Source of the DNA: Ophiura sarsii
Taxonomy: Eukaryota; Echinodermata; Ophiuroidea; Amphilepidida; Ophiuridae
Reading direction: 5' to 3'
Length of the DNA stretch: 64,000 bases
Assembly: GCA_035610835.1 (NCBI GenBank)
Contig: CM069442.1
Coordinates: forward strand, 27,915,798 to 27,979,797
Shown here: positions 36,092 to 48,252 of the stretch, piece after piece
How the letters are laid out: each line of letters opens with the position of its first letter
Numbering within the stretch: position 1 is the stretch's first letter
Translations under genes and position numbers: made by a program
The notes under the pieces: model-generated
What the model saw: only the letters and a program-made list of their open reading frames with translations
Database searches by the model: none
Told to the model about the DNA's origin: nothing

Positions 36092-36365
36092 ATTGTTGAT
36101 GTCATCTCATACGCTGGAGCAATGTTATTGTTATCACAGCTCTCTGGTGCTTGCTGTTCAAGACCTGATGTCCACGATACATCTCATGTGCATCAGGGTG
36201 TATTCAACTGAAGAGTTATGAGAATGACTGACTGTTAAACTGTTAACCAATGCAAAACACCATATAATTACACACTGCAATTACATAGCTCTCTGTATTA
36301 AAGCTATGAAATGAATGAACAAATCAGATATTTCCATCAATATTTTTCTGAAGCATCCAAAAGAT

Positions 36366-36496
36366 CCCCTCCAATATTTGAGTTGTGTCGGTTCAGAATG
36401 GCTCTGGCGATGATCGAGCCCAATTTTCGCACTGGTTTCGGACTCGATAACTGACAGTGCCAATCTAAACCGACAAAACTCAATTATTGGAGGGGC
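36366..36496. repeat. Small inverted-repeat element
   Basis: CCCCTCCAATATTTGAGTTG, with 'tgtcggtt', is mirrored by 'aaccgacaaaactcaattattggagggg'. The arms are about 29 bases with few mismatches, separated by about 73 bases. Confidence 0.7.
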
Positions 36497-38609
36497 GATT
36501 GGACCTGGAGATGCCACACCACATGTATTTATCGGTAACTTAACCAAATTGTGGAATGGAATAAAGATTCTATATTTGAAAGGATTTGAGTAGAATTATG
36601 GCAATAATAAAATCTTAAATGTTGAATAGACTATATACTGTGTCAATCTTGTATCAATGTAATTAGAAAGTGGTCCTGTTATGATTTGTATGCCATTTTG
36701 CATTTAGAATAACAAAACAGAGGATAACCTATAACCTTATCAGTGGCGGCATCAACCTTGTGGGGTTTTTTTTGGGTGTGGGAGGGGGATTTATTTGTGA
36801 GAAATGCATGTGAAAAGTTTGGCTTTTATTGTAAAAGATGCCTGAAATTTTAATAGCTTAATTGGTTCTGAATTTGACATTTCATACCAATTTTAAGATA
36901 ATTTCAAGCAATTTTGACATTAAAAGTAAACATTTTCGATTGTTTGGGGCCAAAATGGGATGGTGCTTGACGAGTAGGGGAGGGGGTAGTTATGACTGGG
37001 GAATCCCCCACCCCCTCCTTGTATAATGCCACTGAACCTTACGCAGGCTGGTTTTGTTTTTGTCCAACCTGTTCATGTATTAGTAATCTACCCGCATGCA
37101 AATGTGATTTCGGCACAATGCTATAGGCGGAAGAAAAACCCTGTCTACGTGCCCGACCGACCCATCCCATTATTGTTTTTGAATTTCAAATTTTTATTTT
37201 GGTTTTGTTGTTGACATTTTGAAATATTTTGATTACATTTGTTGAAAATTACTGCAAATAAACGCCCAACTGACTCGACCATTCCTGAGATGTGTGTTTG
37301 TCTGAATAGAGTCCTAAGAATGGGGAGAGTTTTCCCCTACCGGTATAATCACCGAACCCCTCCTTAACCATACCCTTAACCATGGTTATTCTTAATATTT
37401 GTCATGACCCATGCTCTGCCGGTGAAAGCTTTTCCTAATGACAGACATTGAGAACAAGAAGCCGAGCTCAACATTTTGACAATATAATCGTAATCCTTGT
37501 AATAGGGGGGGGGGGTGAAGGACTGGTGTAGTACCATTCTAAATTCCTATATAATGGGAAGTGAAGTCAGGCCTGGCAAGAGCAAATTGGGATGCTCGTT
37601 ACATACAAATTTAAGTTTGGCACTTGGTATTGGAGGACATTTTAAGTTCTGAAACTAAAGTAAAATGGATGGACATTTTCTCTTTATGAATGAGAAATTC
37701 TTCCCATCTTGCTGGGAATTTCTCCAGTCCTGAGTTGACGTCATAAAAATAAACGTGAGGCATGAAAGAGTTTCGAAGACTTGGTTCTATGTTACGAAAC
37801 AATATTTTTAACGATTACAGAGCAACGGTTTCAATGTGTAATGAGACAATGGGTGGTTAAAAGAAAATTGGTAGTAAAAAGACTAAATCGTGTCCAGTAT
37901 AGTTAGTTCTATCTATTTCCATCAGATGTGTTAACTACTCGTCACTTGACTTGCAAAATTGTCATGTGGATCTGTCGGGGGATCTGTATGCTGGTGATAG
38001 TTCTAATCTAAAGAGCGGTGAAAAAACACTGACACTTTCGTCCAGGAATTCCCTTTTTAATTTAAATATAATTCATCATTATCTCATATTGAAATATTAT
38101 TATTTAATCCAAGAAAATGAGTTCGATTGTTCACGACGAAGCCCGATTCTATCCATTTTCTCCAACGTCAATTAATAGCAAAGCTTCCGAATTTTGATCC
38201 ACGCACGGTTTCTTCGCCAACTTGCGAAGCAGATTTTACGAACATTTTCATCTTTTATTTTTGGGGGAATGCAGAATTAGGTTTGGCTCGATGATATCTA
38301 ATGAATTGAGAAAATTTGGTGTACATTAGTACATTTGCCTCCTAATTCCGTTTCGCCAGTCAAACAGCGATCCGAGTGGACATTTTATTGTGAGAAATAT
38401 GGCGTTGGGCGATATCTGGCACTATGCATTATGGGAACGAAGTCGGTGCATTATGGGAAGGAAATTGCGCGAAATTTGATAATATTCGACCGTCATGCCA
38501 TGAGACCTCCTGCTGGACTTTTACGACCATATTGGGACTGAGTCACACATCGCTTCAAATGTTATGCCGCAGTCCTTCATCCATTTGTTTCCACCATCTG
38601 TGATGCAAT

Positions 38610-39342
38610 AGACTTGTGTGGAATCAAATGGTTTCTGTCCATAACTTCTAATGGATACCATTTCTAAGCAACGTAGATGGGTTGGCAATGGCATGCACAA
38701 GTGAGGGCGCTATTTCAGGACAGGGAAAACACAGACGATGCCGGACATGGGCTCGTTAATAATCTTTTAAGGTTAAATTATACATACAAGGTTATGTGAT
38801 CAAGCGAATGGAACAAATAGTTAACTTGCAACAGATTAGATTCAAAAAATGATACTGACACTGGAGTTGGTTATCCATCTTCAGCGGTTTTAAGATGAAA
38901 TAATTTAGTTCCAACGTATGATGAATTATCTATGGTCATATAATTAAAATTCACTGAAACCAGCAGAGATTAAAAATGTATGGCCATTCGTGTCCACCAT
39001 CGTCTGGGTAAACAGCAAAAATATTGATCTGATGAGTATTGATAAAATGAATTTATTTATGCTAATTGGGTCAAAATGCCAAAAAAGAAAAGAAAAGGTA
39101 ATTGGTAAGACGAAGTCAAACAATGAGCCTTCAGGAACATTTTATATGTATTTTTAAAGGGTGATATTGTTCAGTTTAGTGCACCTTTTACAGCTATGGT
39201 ATGTGTATGTTTTACACACTTCCATACATCTGACACTGTGTTATTTGCAATGTTTAGGTTGACCAGTTTATAACCAATGAAGTTACAATGTTTACCATAG
39301 CATTTTATTTGACTTTGATTTATTTTCCCTTTACATTTGCAG
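38610..39342. other. Intron, no further feature
   Basis: Ends in the polypyrimidine-AG acceptor (tccctttacatttgcag) of the second PDZ exon. Confidence 0.5.
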
Positions 39343-39396
39343 TGGTGACAAGTCTTATGCGATCTCCAGATGACCTCATTTTAAAGGTTAAAGAAG
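39343..39396 (+). CDS. EFA6: EFA6/PSD-like ARF GEF, PDZ exon (second visible)
   Basis: A 54-bp exon with acceptor 'ttacatttgcag|tggtg' and donor 'agaag|gtaagc', phase 1 at both ends. Joined to the exon at 25311-25377 it reads VVTSLMRSPDDLILKVKE, the last helix and final strand of a PDZ domain (residues such as VV.L(I/M)R.... and L.L.V are typical). The phases match exactly, which is strong evidence that the two exons belong together across a 14-kb intron. Both short exons are too small to find by length and were placed by splice sites and domain sense. Confidence 0.88.
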
Positions 39397-39460
39397 GTAA
39401 GCATGTCTGGTCTATCAAAACTCTGCAGAAAGATGTTCATGCAGGAATAAACATTTGCCT

Positions 39461-39900
39461 ATAAGGCAACAACGGACACCCCCCTCCCCCTGTTTTACAG
39501 GCGGACGGACCTGTAAAGTAGGGTCGGTTGGTCAGGTTTTTTTTGGGTTTTTTTGTACCTAAAATGTCACCAAAATCTGCAAAAAGCTGGATTTAATTTT
39601 TTTTTTAAAAATTGTGAAAAACATTTTTCGACAGATTTCCGGCCTTTTAATTTTTTTTTTTAAATTCACACGATTTGAGAATTAAAAAAAAAAATGAATT
39701 TCCTCGCCTAACTGCAGGAATTCCTGTTTCTTGAGGTTTTTTTCACAAAAATGTTCGCTTAAATTGTTTTTAAAGCAAATCCATTTCTAGATATAGATTT
39801 TAACAATCTTGCAGAAAAATATAAATTTCACTAATTTCGGGAGTAGCACTTACTTGCGAACATTTCATGCCATGAATATTTCTAATCTACCTTGTAGCAG
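39461..39900. repeat. Dispersed repeat with GGGTCGGTYGGTC core
   Basis: 'ctataaggcaacaacggacaccc ... gttttacaggcggacggacctgtaaagtagggtcggttggtcagg ... acctaaaatgtcaccaaaatctgc' closely follows the sequence at 46965-47130. Shorter relatives occur near 43985-44055, 45230-45340, 48680-48725 and 58340-58420. Confidence 0.65.
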
Positions 39901-40923
39901 TGCATTGCAAAGTTCACATTCATGAAATTGTCATGCCATATTAGGCCAGTATTACCAATTCGCAAAATTTTAACATTGCAAACATGTGGCATAAGATTGG
40001 CAAAATGTGGAAACAAATATTTAAACAATTCTGGTTTTACTGTAGTTTTTTAACAATCTTGCATAATAGGTTTAGGTATGCTTTTAAATCAAAGTATGCG
40101 ATGAAAATTAATAAATACAAACATTATTACAGAGATGGGATTTTAAAGCGTTACAACTTTGGCTTGTTTGGACCCCTTAAATTTCTAATGTTGCGTGGTA
40201 TTAGATACCTGGACTCGGGGCTGGAACTTTTTTTAACCAGCCAGTCAGACAGGTAACACAAAAATACTTGCCCTACACAAATTCCAAGTACACTGTGAGT
40301 TTGGCAAATTTTACCTGCCAGTTGGGCAGGTACTTATGCATCTTTGCCCACCCGATGCCAAAGTCTCCCGTTATGGGTATGTTGGTGGGTGCAGATTTGT
40401 CAATTTGGACCCATCACTACTCTACAGGTTAGCGTTAACCCAGATTCATTATTATCTATACATTCAATACTATATGAAACTATTTTATGATCTATTACAG
40501 TCCCATGAATTCAGTTAAATATTGCAATCAGAGGTCTCAGTATAGGCTGATGTTGTTGATTTTCATGAATTTTCCACCTGGGCAGAAAAAACCTTTTTTT
40601 GCATTTGACCTGTGAAATCAAAAATTCCTTTGTAAAAGTGAGCCCATGTTCAAAAGTTCTATGGGCAATTGTGGATCAAGATTATAATGCAAATGAGACC
40701 AAAAGGTCACAGGGCACCATCTATTATTACTGGTCCTGAAAAATTGTACAATTAGTCACATAGGAAGTCAAGATTTGACCAATTTTCCACTGAGAAGGAT
40801 TTGACTACAGAGGTCAAATAGAAGTCACACTGGACTTTCTTTTCCTGCCTAGAGACTATATTTAAAGCATACCATAGCACTATATCATAGTAAATTGTGC
40901 GTATCGATCTTTATACATTTCAG

Positions 40924-42286
40924 ATACCGAGACAAGGGAGCGAGTAATAAAGTTCCTAGAACCACTCGAGAACCCGCCTGGAAATAACCAGAAAGCAACG
41001 AAAATCATCAAGACTTCCCCGACAAAATCACCTGCTGGAAGCCCAAAGAAAGTTAAGGCAGAGAACGGCGATACACCGGAGGAGCAGGTTCCTGAAGACA
41101 AAATGCCAGAGAAGTCAGTGCTGGTTGAAAATGGACCAGACGTTACGCAACACGAGGTAAATCACACTGGTGTGTTGTCGTCTCCAGAGGGCGGTATAAG
41201 GACCTCTAGCGAAGCGCAGGCTACCACTCCTGTTGTAGAGGTATTGAACTCCAATAATAAGAACGCACAGGATAATAAAAGTGTGCATTTGCTGATACCT
41301 GAGAAAGATAGTACAAAACAATCTGTGCAAGAGAATCTAGTAACAGGTGTTACAGGTGTTACATCTCCAACTTCCAAACGGGGCAGCGGAAGTGTAGCCA
41401 ACAGTCGATCGTTTAGTTCAGACTCTAGTCTAGGAGACACCCTGACCGGTCAAGTGATGACCACTGTAGCACAGGTACACCGTGAGGACTCCACTTTGAT
41501 GGCCACCAGTGGTGGCGGTGCTACGAGTCCGGGCACGAGTTCCGAGAGATCTCTTGGGGACGACAGTGCAGCATCGACCAATGGGAATAATACCTCGAGT
41601 GATACAACGATGGAAGATGTATCCACGCCAGTAAACCATGCACCGTGTGCAAGACTCACAGAAACCATACTTGAAAATGAGTCAACGGGTAGTGAGCTAT
41701 CACAGTTAAGTGAAACAAGTGACCATCATGTTGTTGTAGAGCAATCCATACGAGGTGAAGGTGATGGCTCCAATGGGAGTACACCTTTGTCACATCCTGT
41801 AGACCCACACGAATGGCCGCAACAGGCAAGGACAAGTGTAGAGTCAAGTTTAGAGTCAAGCGGACGGGAAATCCAAGTAAACAGGACTGACTCGGGTTAT
41901 ACTAGTGCCTCCTCTGTTACTAAACCTAACATGAACCATGTGCAATCTCAGTCTACACAGACGTACGAGGAAACTCTTGCGGAGACGGTTCTGGAAAACC
42001 AGACAATGCCGTTTGCCGACGACGCTGATTCAAACGACGGTAACAGTTTGTCCGGTCAACCGGATGTATTAGAAGGTGTCAAGGGTGCAACACAGTCCCC
42101 AAGACCTTCGTTAGCCTCCAGCACAGGCTCTGATGAGTCTGAAATGCTGGACATGGACAGCTTAGAGAATGCGCTGATGAGTAATAGTAAGAATTTGGAT
42201 GTTCCGTCTGCTAAGAGACTTGCAAAGAGGCTATACACATTGGACGGGTTCAAAAGATCTGATGTTGCTAAGCATCTAAGTAAAAG
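40924..42286 (+). CDS. EFA6: EFA6/PSD-like ARF GEF, large linker exon up to the start of Sec7
   Basis: A 1,363-bp exon with acceptor 'ttatacatttcag|ata' and donor 'taaaag|gtgagt'. It enters in phase 1 (matching 39396) and leaves in phase 2, encoding about 454 residues. The first ~60 residues are charged and Pro/Lys/Ser-rich. The bulk is Ser/Thr/Gly/Asn-rich, acidic and probably disordered. The last ~25 residues (AKRLAKRLYTLDGFKRSDVA and on to KHLSK) are the conserved lead-in to Sec7 in the EFA6/PSD family. A DSGYTS sequence (41889-41906) fits the DSGxxS form of a phosphorylation-dependent degron. No stop occurs from the acceptor to 42286, so the ATG at 41103 is probably internal. Confidence 0.92.
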
Positions 42287-42309
42287 GTGAGTAAGAAGGG
42301 TGAAGTAGG

Positions 42310-42410
42310 TCAATAATGCAATATTAATAATGATAATAACGCACACTTATAGGAGTGCCTGAGAAAACCCAAAGCGCTTTACAACAAAAGAATTAAAAGA
42401 GTAAAAGTGA
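42310..42410 (-). repeat. Retroposon 3' tail with (AAT)n and GCGCTTTACA
   Basis: 'aatattaataatgataataacgcac ... aaagcgctttacaacaaaag' is the reverse of a common LINE or SINE tail (TTGTAAAGCGC...ATTATTATT). A second example is at 63318-63400. It starts about 25 bases after the splice donor at 42287. Confidence 0.6.
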
Positions 42411-42576
42411 CATAGCAAACAACTGATTTTAAATTAACAATATACATACAGAGTAAAAAGCATATTTTAAAAACATACACCATGAGATAAATTAAGTTGA
42501 TCAGAACATATTGCACGAGGGGAAAATGCAACAAAAGAGTGCAAGGGAAGCCAGAGTGTGTTGTCATATATTGCAC

Positions 42577-42771
42577 CTACAATTTAATCAGTTCTAAATT
42601 GGTGAGAAATATGTTTTTTTTAAAAATCTTTTTCCGCGCACAAAAGTAAACCAAGTGTACGCGCATTATTTTGGCACATGTGAGCATCACGCATAGGGAT
42701 CACAATGCGCCATGCAAGCGTTTTGCTTCGTTTGAAACCGGTTCGCCAATTTGAAACTGACTGAACTATAG
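42577..42771. repeat. CTATAG-ended MITE, family B (copy 4)
   Basis: 'ctacaatttaatcagttctaaattggtgagaaatatg' to 'gttcgccaatttgaaactgactgaactatag'. It shares 'ccgcgcacaaaagtaaaccaag' with the copy at 52515. Confidence 0.8.
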
Positions 42772-42994
42772 AATGGTGTATTTTCAACGCCATTAGAAAA
42801 GATGCTGCAACATGTCTGTATAGAAATAATGGTTTCTATATTTTATCATCATCCCAACAACTGATGTGATACCCCAGGTGAAACCCATAACCCACGTAAA
42901 CTCTCCTTCAATTCTTAACCATTTGCCCCAATTTGATCAGTAGGTAAACATTTGCTTTATCTGGTCCAAAGAGCATTTCCAAGGTACCTCTATT

Positions 42995-43200
42995 CTTAAC
43001 ACTTTCCACGCGGCAGACGACATAACAAAATTGCACAAAATGTTTCAAAAATGTCAAAATTATTGAATTGCATTACTATATTTGGAATCACAATGAAAAA
43101 TGCATTGAAATAAGTACAAACATGCTTAGTATTGGTTCAGTGTTTCTTGAGATAGACTTTGAAAATTGGGAAAGGTTTTTGAATTGGGCTAGTAAATTGT
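42995..43200. repeat. TTAA MITE, family F (copy 2, right end lost)
   Basis: TTAACACTTTCCACGCGGCA, then 'cacaaaatgtttcaaaaatgtcaaaatta', 'gtacaaacatgcttagtattggttcag', parallel to 14545-14760. The right terminus is missing. Confidence 0.75.
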
Positions 43201-43826
43201 GGTGTTGACATCTGAAATGCCCTCTTCCAGAACAATAAATCTGACTTGCTATATGCACTCATGGGATAACTGCATGGTATATAAGATGGTAAATATTTAA
43301 CCTGCTTAAGGGTTGCACAAGTCCCGTGTGTAGGATTGGAGCAATTTCTGTCTCATGAAATTCTACAAAATTGATGAAATGAAACCGCAAGAGACCAGCC
43401 CACGTACTGGTTAATTATTGAAGATGGTATTATGTTTCGAAAATCAGTTGTATAATATGAATGTATGCATACTTGTATGTATGCACAGACGGTAGGCTTT
43501 GCAAGTTGTGTGTATAATATTCAACTTTTGCATTTATATGATATTACTTCACGATTTTTAGTTTTTTAGTTTCTTCAATTCAAAAAGTCATATTTAATGA
43601 CCATCTGCCAGTAGCAGTTAAATTTCATCAGTATTCTATTAATTTGGAGAAAGAATTTAAAGATATAATCAAAATATCTATATTAGTATTACCAGGGTCG
43701 TTGATAGCAAATACCACTTTGAGTTGTATTACGCTTCAGGTTGCATTGGAAAGAAACATTTCTAGATTTGCCGTAGAAAATCACTGATCTGTTTACGATA
43801 GTCTATGTGTGTATTAATATAATAGA

Positions 43827-43939
43827 CAGTGACGTAACTGCGTCCTTTGCTAGGTGCGGCACATAAACGTGTGCGCCAACTGGAGGCGCTGACGTATACA
43901 CATGCGGAGAAAGATCTGTAAAGTTACGTCGCTGTCCAG
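43827..43939. repeat. Small MITE
   Basis: GACAGTGACGTAACTGCG at left, against the complement of AGTTACGTCGCTGTCC at right. A further inner match, 'gcgccaactggaggcgc', is symmetric. Total about 113 bp. Confidence 0.6.
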
Positions 43940-44055
43940 AGGAAAAAAGTATACACAGGATTGCCTATGGAATAGGTATTTGTCACTTAGGCAACAACAA
44001 AAAAACAACCACCCGGGCAAACCAACCACTCAGGTAGGGTTGGTCGGTCAGTTCT

Positions 44056-45980
44056 TTTTTATTTATATTTTTTACTATCAGGGTGTGACCATAGAGAATT
44101 GCTGCGAGTCCGATATTTTAGGGGAGGTGATTTAGAAATTGGAATGGGGTGGGGGGGGGGGGGGGGCAGTTGGGGTGCTGCCAAGTCAGAAATCTGAGTG
44201 GGGGGGGGTTATTGTGGTGTGGCGTCGCAATGAAATCAAGCTCGAAAACCGACAGAGTAGTCATGAAATTATTTTGGTTCATTTTCACAACATTTCAAAC
44301 ACCCTTTTTTGTGGCCTTATCTTTTTTCATCTCTAACATAATCTGATTATGTCGGAGGACTTAATAATATGTAGATATCTATTAGATTAGTCCAGTTATA
44401 GATCTATAACCTTTTAGTCATATTTACTACTGGATGGCAGACAATAATATTGATGTAAATAAGAAAAGGTCATTCTGAGTCTCAGAGGACCTCTGAAATC
44501 TATAAATCAACCTTGAAGAGGAGAAACTGGAAATTGTTATGCTTCATGTTAGAAAGTCGACCAATAGATATCCTTAGTATAAACTGTGTTAGTAGACAAA
44601 TCACTTTAATGCTCACGAGATGGGTCACTACATTTACCCTTTTAGATAAAAAAATCAAATCGTATTTGAGGATTCCGGGCTGTAAATGAATTGATATGTA
44701 GGACAGGATTTCAATGTTGTCTCATATTTTGCCTTTTGGAGTGGTACTTACATTACCACTACCACTATTATTCCAAAAGGTTTAATTTCTATATTTCAAT
44801 TTGCATCGCATTGAGCACTCTGCAAGAAGATTGCTTCATTACCCAGTAGATATCTGTTTATTTCAATTATAAAGTGAGTTCATAAATAGAGACCAAAACA
44901 TGACTTCTATTATTACTATTTTCTGCTTGAAATGAATAAGGTTGCTTGAATAAATTGTTTTTAAACTCGACCTCTCGTATCGAAGCTAACAACAATTATT
45001 AACCAATGAATGTAGTGGCTAGCAGATGAACAAAGGGAATTTTCGCTGTTCCAAAATCGTGATCACTGATTGGCTCTGCTCACGGTCGCTATGGCAGCAG
45101 AAGAAGCAATTTCCTGCTCAGTAAGCAAATGAGTTCAGGATGCGCATGCCCTCTCATATTTTATTATCACACTAGAAACATAAGTCAAACTGACATTTTT
45201 TTCTTGTTATGAACCGCGGCCTGTCAGTAATATTTGTCAACAAAAAGAAAAAAAGAAAAATCAACCAACTGACCCGTTTTTCAAGATTATTGTAACTTGA
45301 GGGCAACACAACAAATTTTGTTTTGCCTAATGAAGTGGTTGATCACATTCATAGCAATGGTTGTGTGCTTAGTGTTTTGCTATGTTGACATACAAGCGTA
45401 CACCCATGAGAAGTTAAACTAATTAGCGAGACACATTTGTTTTGATCAACAATGGCATTGATACCGGCAAATTCAACATTTATCGAACTGAAGGAAAAAT
45501 GTGAAGGTATTACCCCAAATCTCTTTTATCTCACCGTTTTTTTATTACGGAAACACCGTAAAATACTAATTTATGAGGAAGCCAATCTATCACCAACAAC
45601 AGCGCAATCCACACAAGTTATTAAAGACACCAGGTGAAAACATGTTTGTTTTTCTGTGCATGACTCTAGTAATACAACTAATGGGTGCCAAAAGCACTCG
45701 GCTAATCGGAAACCATCGGAACCGATCAAATATTTTCGGATTTGAAATGGTCTATAGTGAGTCGGTTTCCTTAGTGCTGGTACTCACTTCAATAACTGAG
45801 GTAATTAAAGTGTTGTTTTCATGAGTACAACAGGTTGACAACAGCAGGACTCAAACCACAACCCTCTATTTTTGCGAGTCGTTACTTTATCCACAGCAAT
45901 TTTAAGATTTTTGGTCTTATTTATATTTTTTAAATGATTTATTTTATATTTTGCAAAAATGTAATAAAATCGTAAACATT
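44056..45980. other. Intron with no recognised gene; one degenerate tRNA-like segment
   Basis: Includes a G run (44151-44166). Near 45845-45900 the minus strand has 'gtggtttgagtcctg', a B-box-like word, suggesting an old SINE, but the A-box half is not clear. Two short frames (45452-45637, 45573-45824) lack recognised domains. Confidence 0.4.
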
Positions 45981-46011
45981 TGATACATCATATATTACAT
46001 ATATGCAGCGA

Positions 46012-46349
46012 TGAAAATACCCACATGACTTTCCACCCGGGTTGTCTAGAAACTACACACTTTGTGGACTTCAAATATTTCAAACCATAGACGGTGACCG
46101 TGTATGTTCTAACCCAACTTTTTCAAAAGAAATTGTCATATTGGGAATCGAACCATGGACCTCTGCATTGTAAAGCATGTAAGTCAACCACTACACTAGC
46201 GAGGGGGTGAACTGGCCAAGACATGATTTTAATCACTCCTATTATTACGGAATAAAGCTATTACTGTTATGATCAGTACATACAATATTAATAGAGCTGC
46301 GACACACATGATCGTCAACCCCGGGTGGAAAGTCATGTGGGTATTTCCA
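46012..46349 (-). repeat. Inverted-repeat element enclosing a tRNA-derived segment
   Basis: The ends AAATACCCACATGACTTTCC and ACCCGGG(G)TTG are inverted at 46014-46044 and 46315-46346. Between them the minus strand (about 46205-46143) reads TAGTGTAGTGGTTGACTTAC, 'atgctttacaatgcagaggtcc' and then GGTTCGATTCC, an exact B box. The order and spacing resemble tRNA-Val(TAC), but the anticodon stem no longer pairs, so it is not a working tRNA. Confidence 0.65.
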
Positions 46350-46959
46350 CTAATGCATATATATACATATTTAATAATTTTATTGAGAGTGTTCCTAGAC
46401 AAACTCTTACCAATCATTGCCCTGCCCCCTCTCTTGGTAGCATAATGACTTACTTACATGTGACATGAACCTCACATATCTTAACGTGGATAAGTCAGCT
46501 TTCTGAATATGTTTACTCAAGACAGCATTTAATCACATTAGGTACATGAAGTAAGATGCGCACGTCTGAAATGTTTAATTAAGATTGAATGTGTTTCATG
46601 CCGTAACTTGCAAACTGCCACTATTAGTTTGATGGTGACGCAAAACGAAATCTGTCAAATCTTGTGGGACATATAACATTTAAAATAACCATTTACTTGA
46701 GTATATTTGTGGAATTGCCACTGAAAATCCATGGAAAACACAAAATATTTCTGTAAATGATGCACATTGACTTAAACACCGTTTAAACACCATGTTATGA
46801 TAACAGTTTTTTGTTGTTGCATAATTATCGCTTAAAACTGTCTGAAATTATACTTTGGATGTTATTAGTATTAGTTCACAGATTTTCAACAGTGCTTTTA
46901 GGTTTTTTTGTGTGATTCTGAAGGTAACAAGTTTGTTAGTGGAGGTGATATAGTCCATT

Positions 46960-47215
46960 AGGCGACAATAAATCGTCCTGTTTTATGGGTGGAGGGACCT
47001 GTCAAGTAGGGTCGGTCAGTCGGGCTATTTTTTTTAAAAAGTGTTACCTAAAATGTCATCAAAATATGCGAAAATCAGGAATTTTTAAAAAAATGTAAGA
47101 AAAAAATGTTCGGCATATTTTTGGCCAAAAAACAGCTGATTTACGTGCACCATACTGCTTAGCTGGAAAGGGGGCAAAGCGAGATAAAAACGAAAGAAAC
47201 CCTGTCCTTTAGGGT
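46960..47215. repeat. Dispersed repeat with GGGTCGGTCAGTCGGG core
   Basis: 'ggcgacaataaatcgtcctgttttatgggtggagggacctgtcaagtagggtcggtcag ... acctaaaatgtcatcaaaatatgcg' parallels 39461-39600. Confidence 0.65.
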
Positions 47216-47660
47216 CTTTACCTTGAAAGTACTTCTATTCAAACTAACAAACCTGTAGGCAATGTTCTCAAATAGGTATTCGACAACAGACTTCAGCATA
47301 GGGCAGCCATAGTTACATTACATCTAATGTAAAACAATTGTTGCCTTATACCTAATTCTGTAATACACACCATACATCCTTTTTCCTCCTCTAATTGAAA
47401 TGAAACATCGGATTGTGTTAACATTGATTCTCTAAATGTCAACTAGAGTATGTGCCTGGAATATGTGAGGCACTCTGGATTACAATTTGCTATAGACACT
47501 ACAAACACACAGTTTCCACCCTCCGGAATAAGAATTAGACTTAATGTCAACACAAATGTATGTCACGTAGGAGGCAACAGACTGCTTTACCTGTACGTAA
47601 TGATCTCGTGCAGGACGGGGGGAAAAGGCTCAGTACGGAATAAGGTTTTTGCTTAAAGTT

Positions 47661-47925
47661 ATATCGTCGCTGTTCTGTCGAAACATTGTATGTTTTTCTG
47701 GCCCTTCAGCATGTATAAAGTAAAACTGCCCAACGGTTATACATAGGCAATGTTGCTTTATACATTTGCAGGGACAAGAGCACTTTACAAAGTTTTAATA
47801 GATTTGTTTTGGCCCTTGAACATGTTTGCAACAGACTGCCCAAAGGTTATACATAGGAAGTATTACGCTATACATACTGAAGGGCTGGATGGAGATACAA
47901 GGTTTTGACAGAACAGCAACGATAT
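47661..47925. repeat. Foldback MITE, family A (copy 3)
   Basis: ATATCGTCGCTGTTCTGTCG to GACAGAACAGCAACGATAT. The interior has 'ggcccttcagcatgtataaagtaaaactgccc' and 'ggcccttgaacatgtttgcaacagactgccc'. Confidence 0.85.
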
Positions 47926-48252
47926 CTGCTATAGCAAAGCATAAGTAGCTTAAATTTGACATGAATGCTTGTAGTATAGAAAGGAAGGAACTTCACACTC
48001 ACTCAAGGTTTATGTGATGATGTTGCGCAGGCAAGCAATAAGTCGCTGTCTTATGGAAATGTTTTTGGTTTAAAAGCCATAGTTCTGCTGAAAAGTCAAA
48101 ATCATAATGAATTTAAATTGGGTATTGCAATGGTATACATTATACCTAGATTGCTTGCAACAAATTTTCTCCTGATCCACAGCTGTTAAAGTTAGTCAGA
48201 AATCATCTACCTGAAAATGAAAACATGCAAACAAATTAATATTTCTATTAAA

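Larger units (their letters stand above)
34613..38603. mobile_element. 3,991-bp DNA transposon with perfect 33-bp TIRs
   Basis: Left TIR 34613-34645 begins TCACAGATGGTGGAAACAAA, and right TIR 38571-38603 is its exact reverse complement (33 of 33). The direct repeat TGCAA flanks both ends (34608-34612 and 38604-38608). The element lies in the intron between the two PDZ exons. Both ends are richer in CpG than the middle. It contains CCAAT-type motifs, a 154-bp direct repeat (35805-36091) and a small hairpin (36366-36496). I recognise no transposase; the longest internal frames are under 90 codons. Either it is a large non-autonomous element or its gene is split by introns or decayed. A 5-bp duplication does not settle the superfamily. 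Confidence 0.8.

Noticed and set aside
41115..41859. Several minus-strand frames opposite the large EFA6 exon
   Set aside because: Shadows of the coding exon on the other strand; no independent evidence.
46143..46205. Functional tRNA-Val gene
   Set aside because: A and B boxes are present but the anticodon stem does not pair, and the acceptor stem is absent; best called tRNA-derived.
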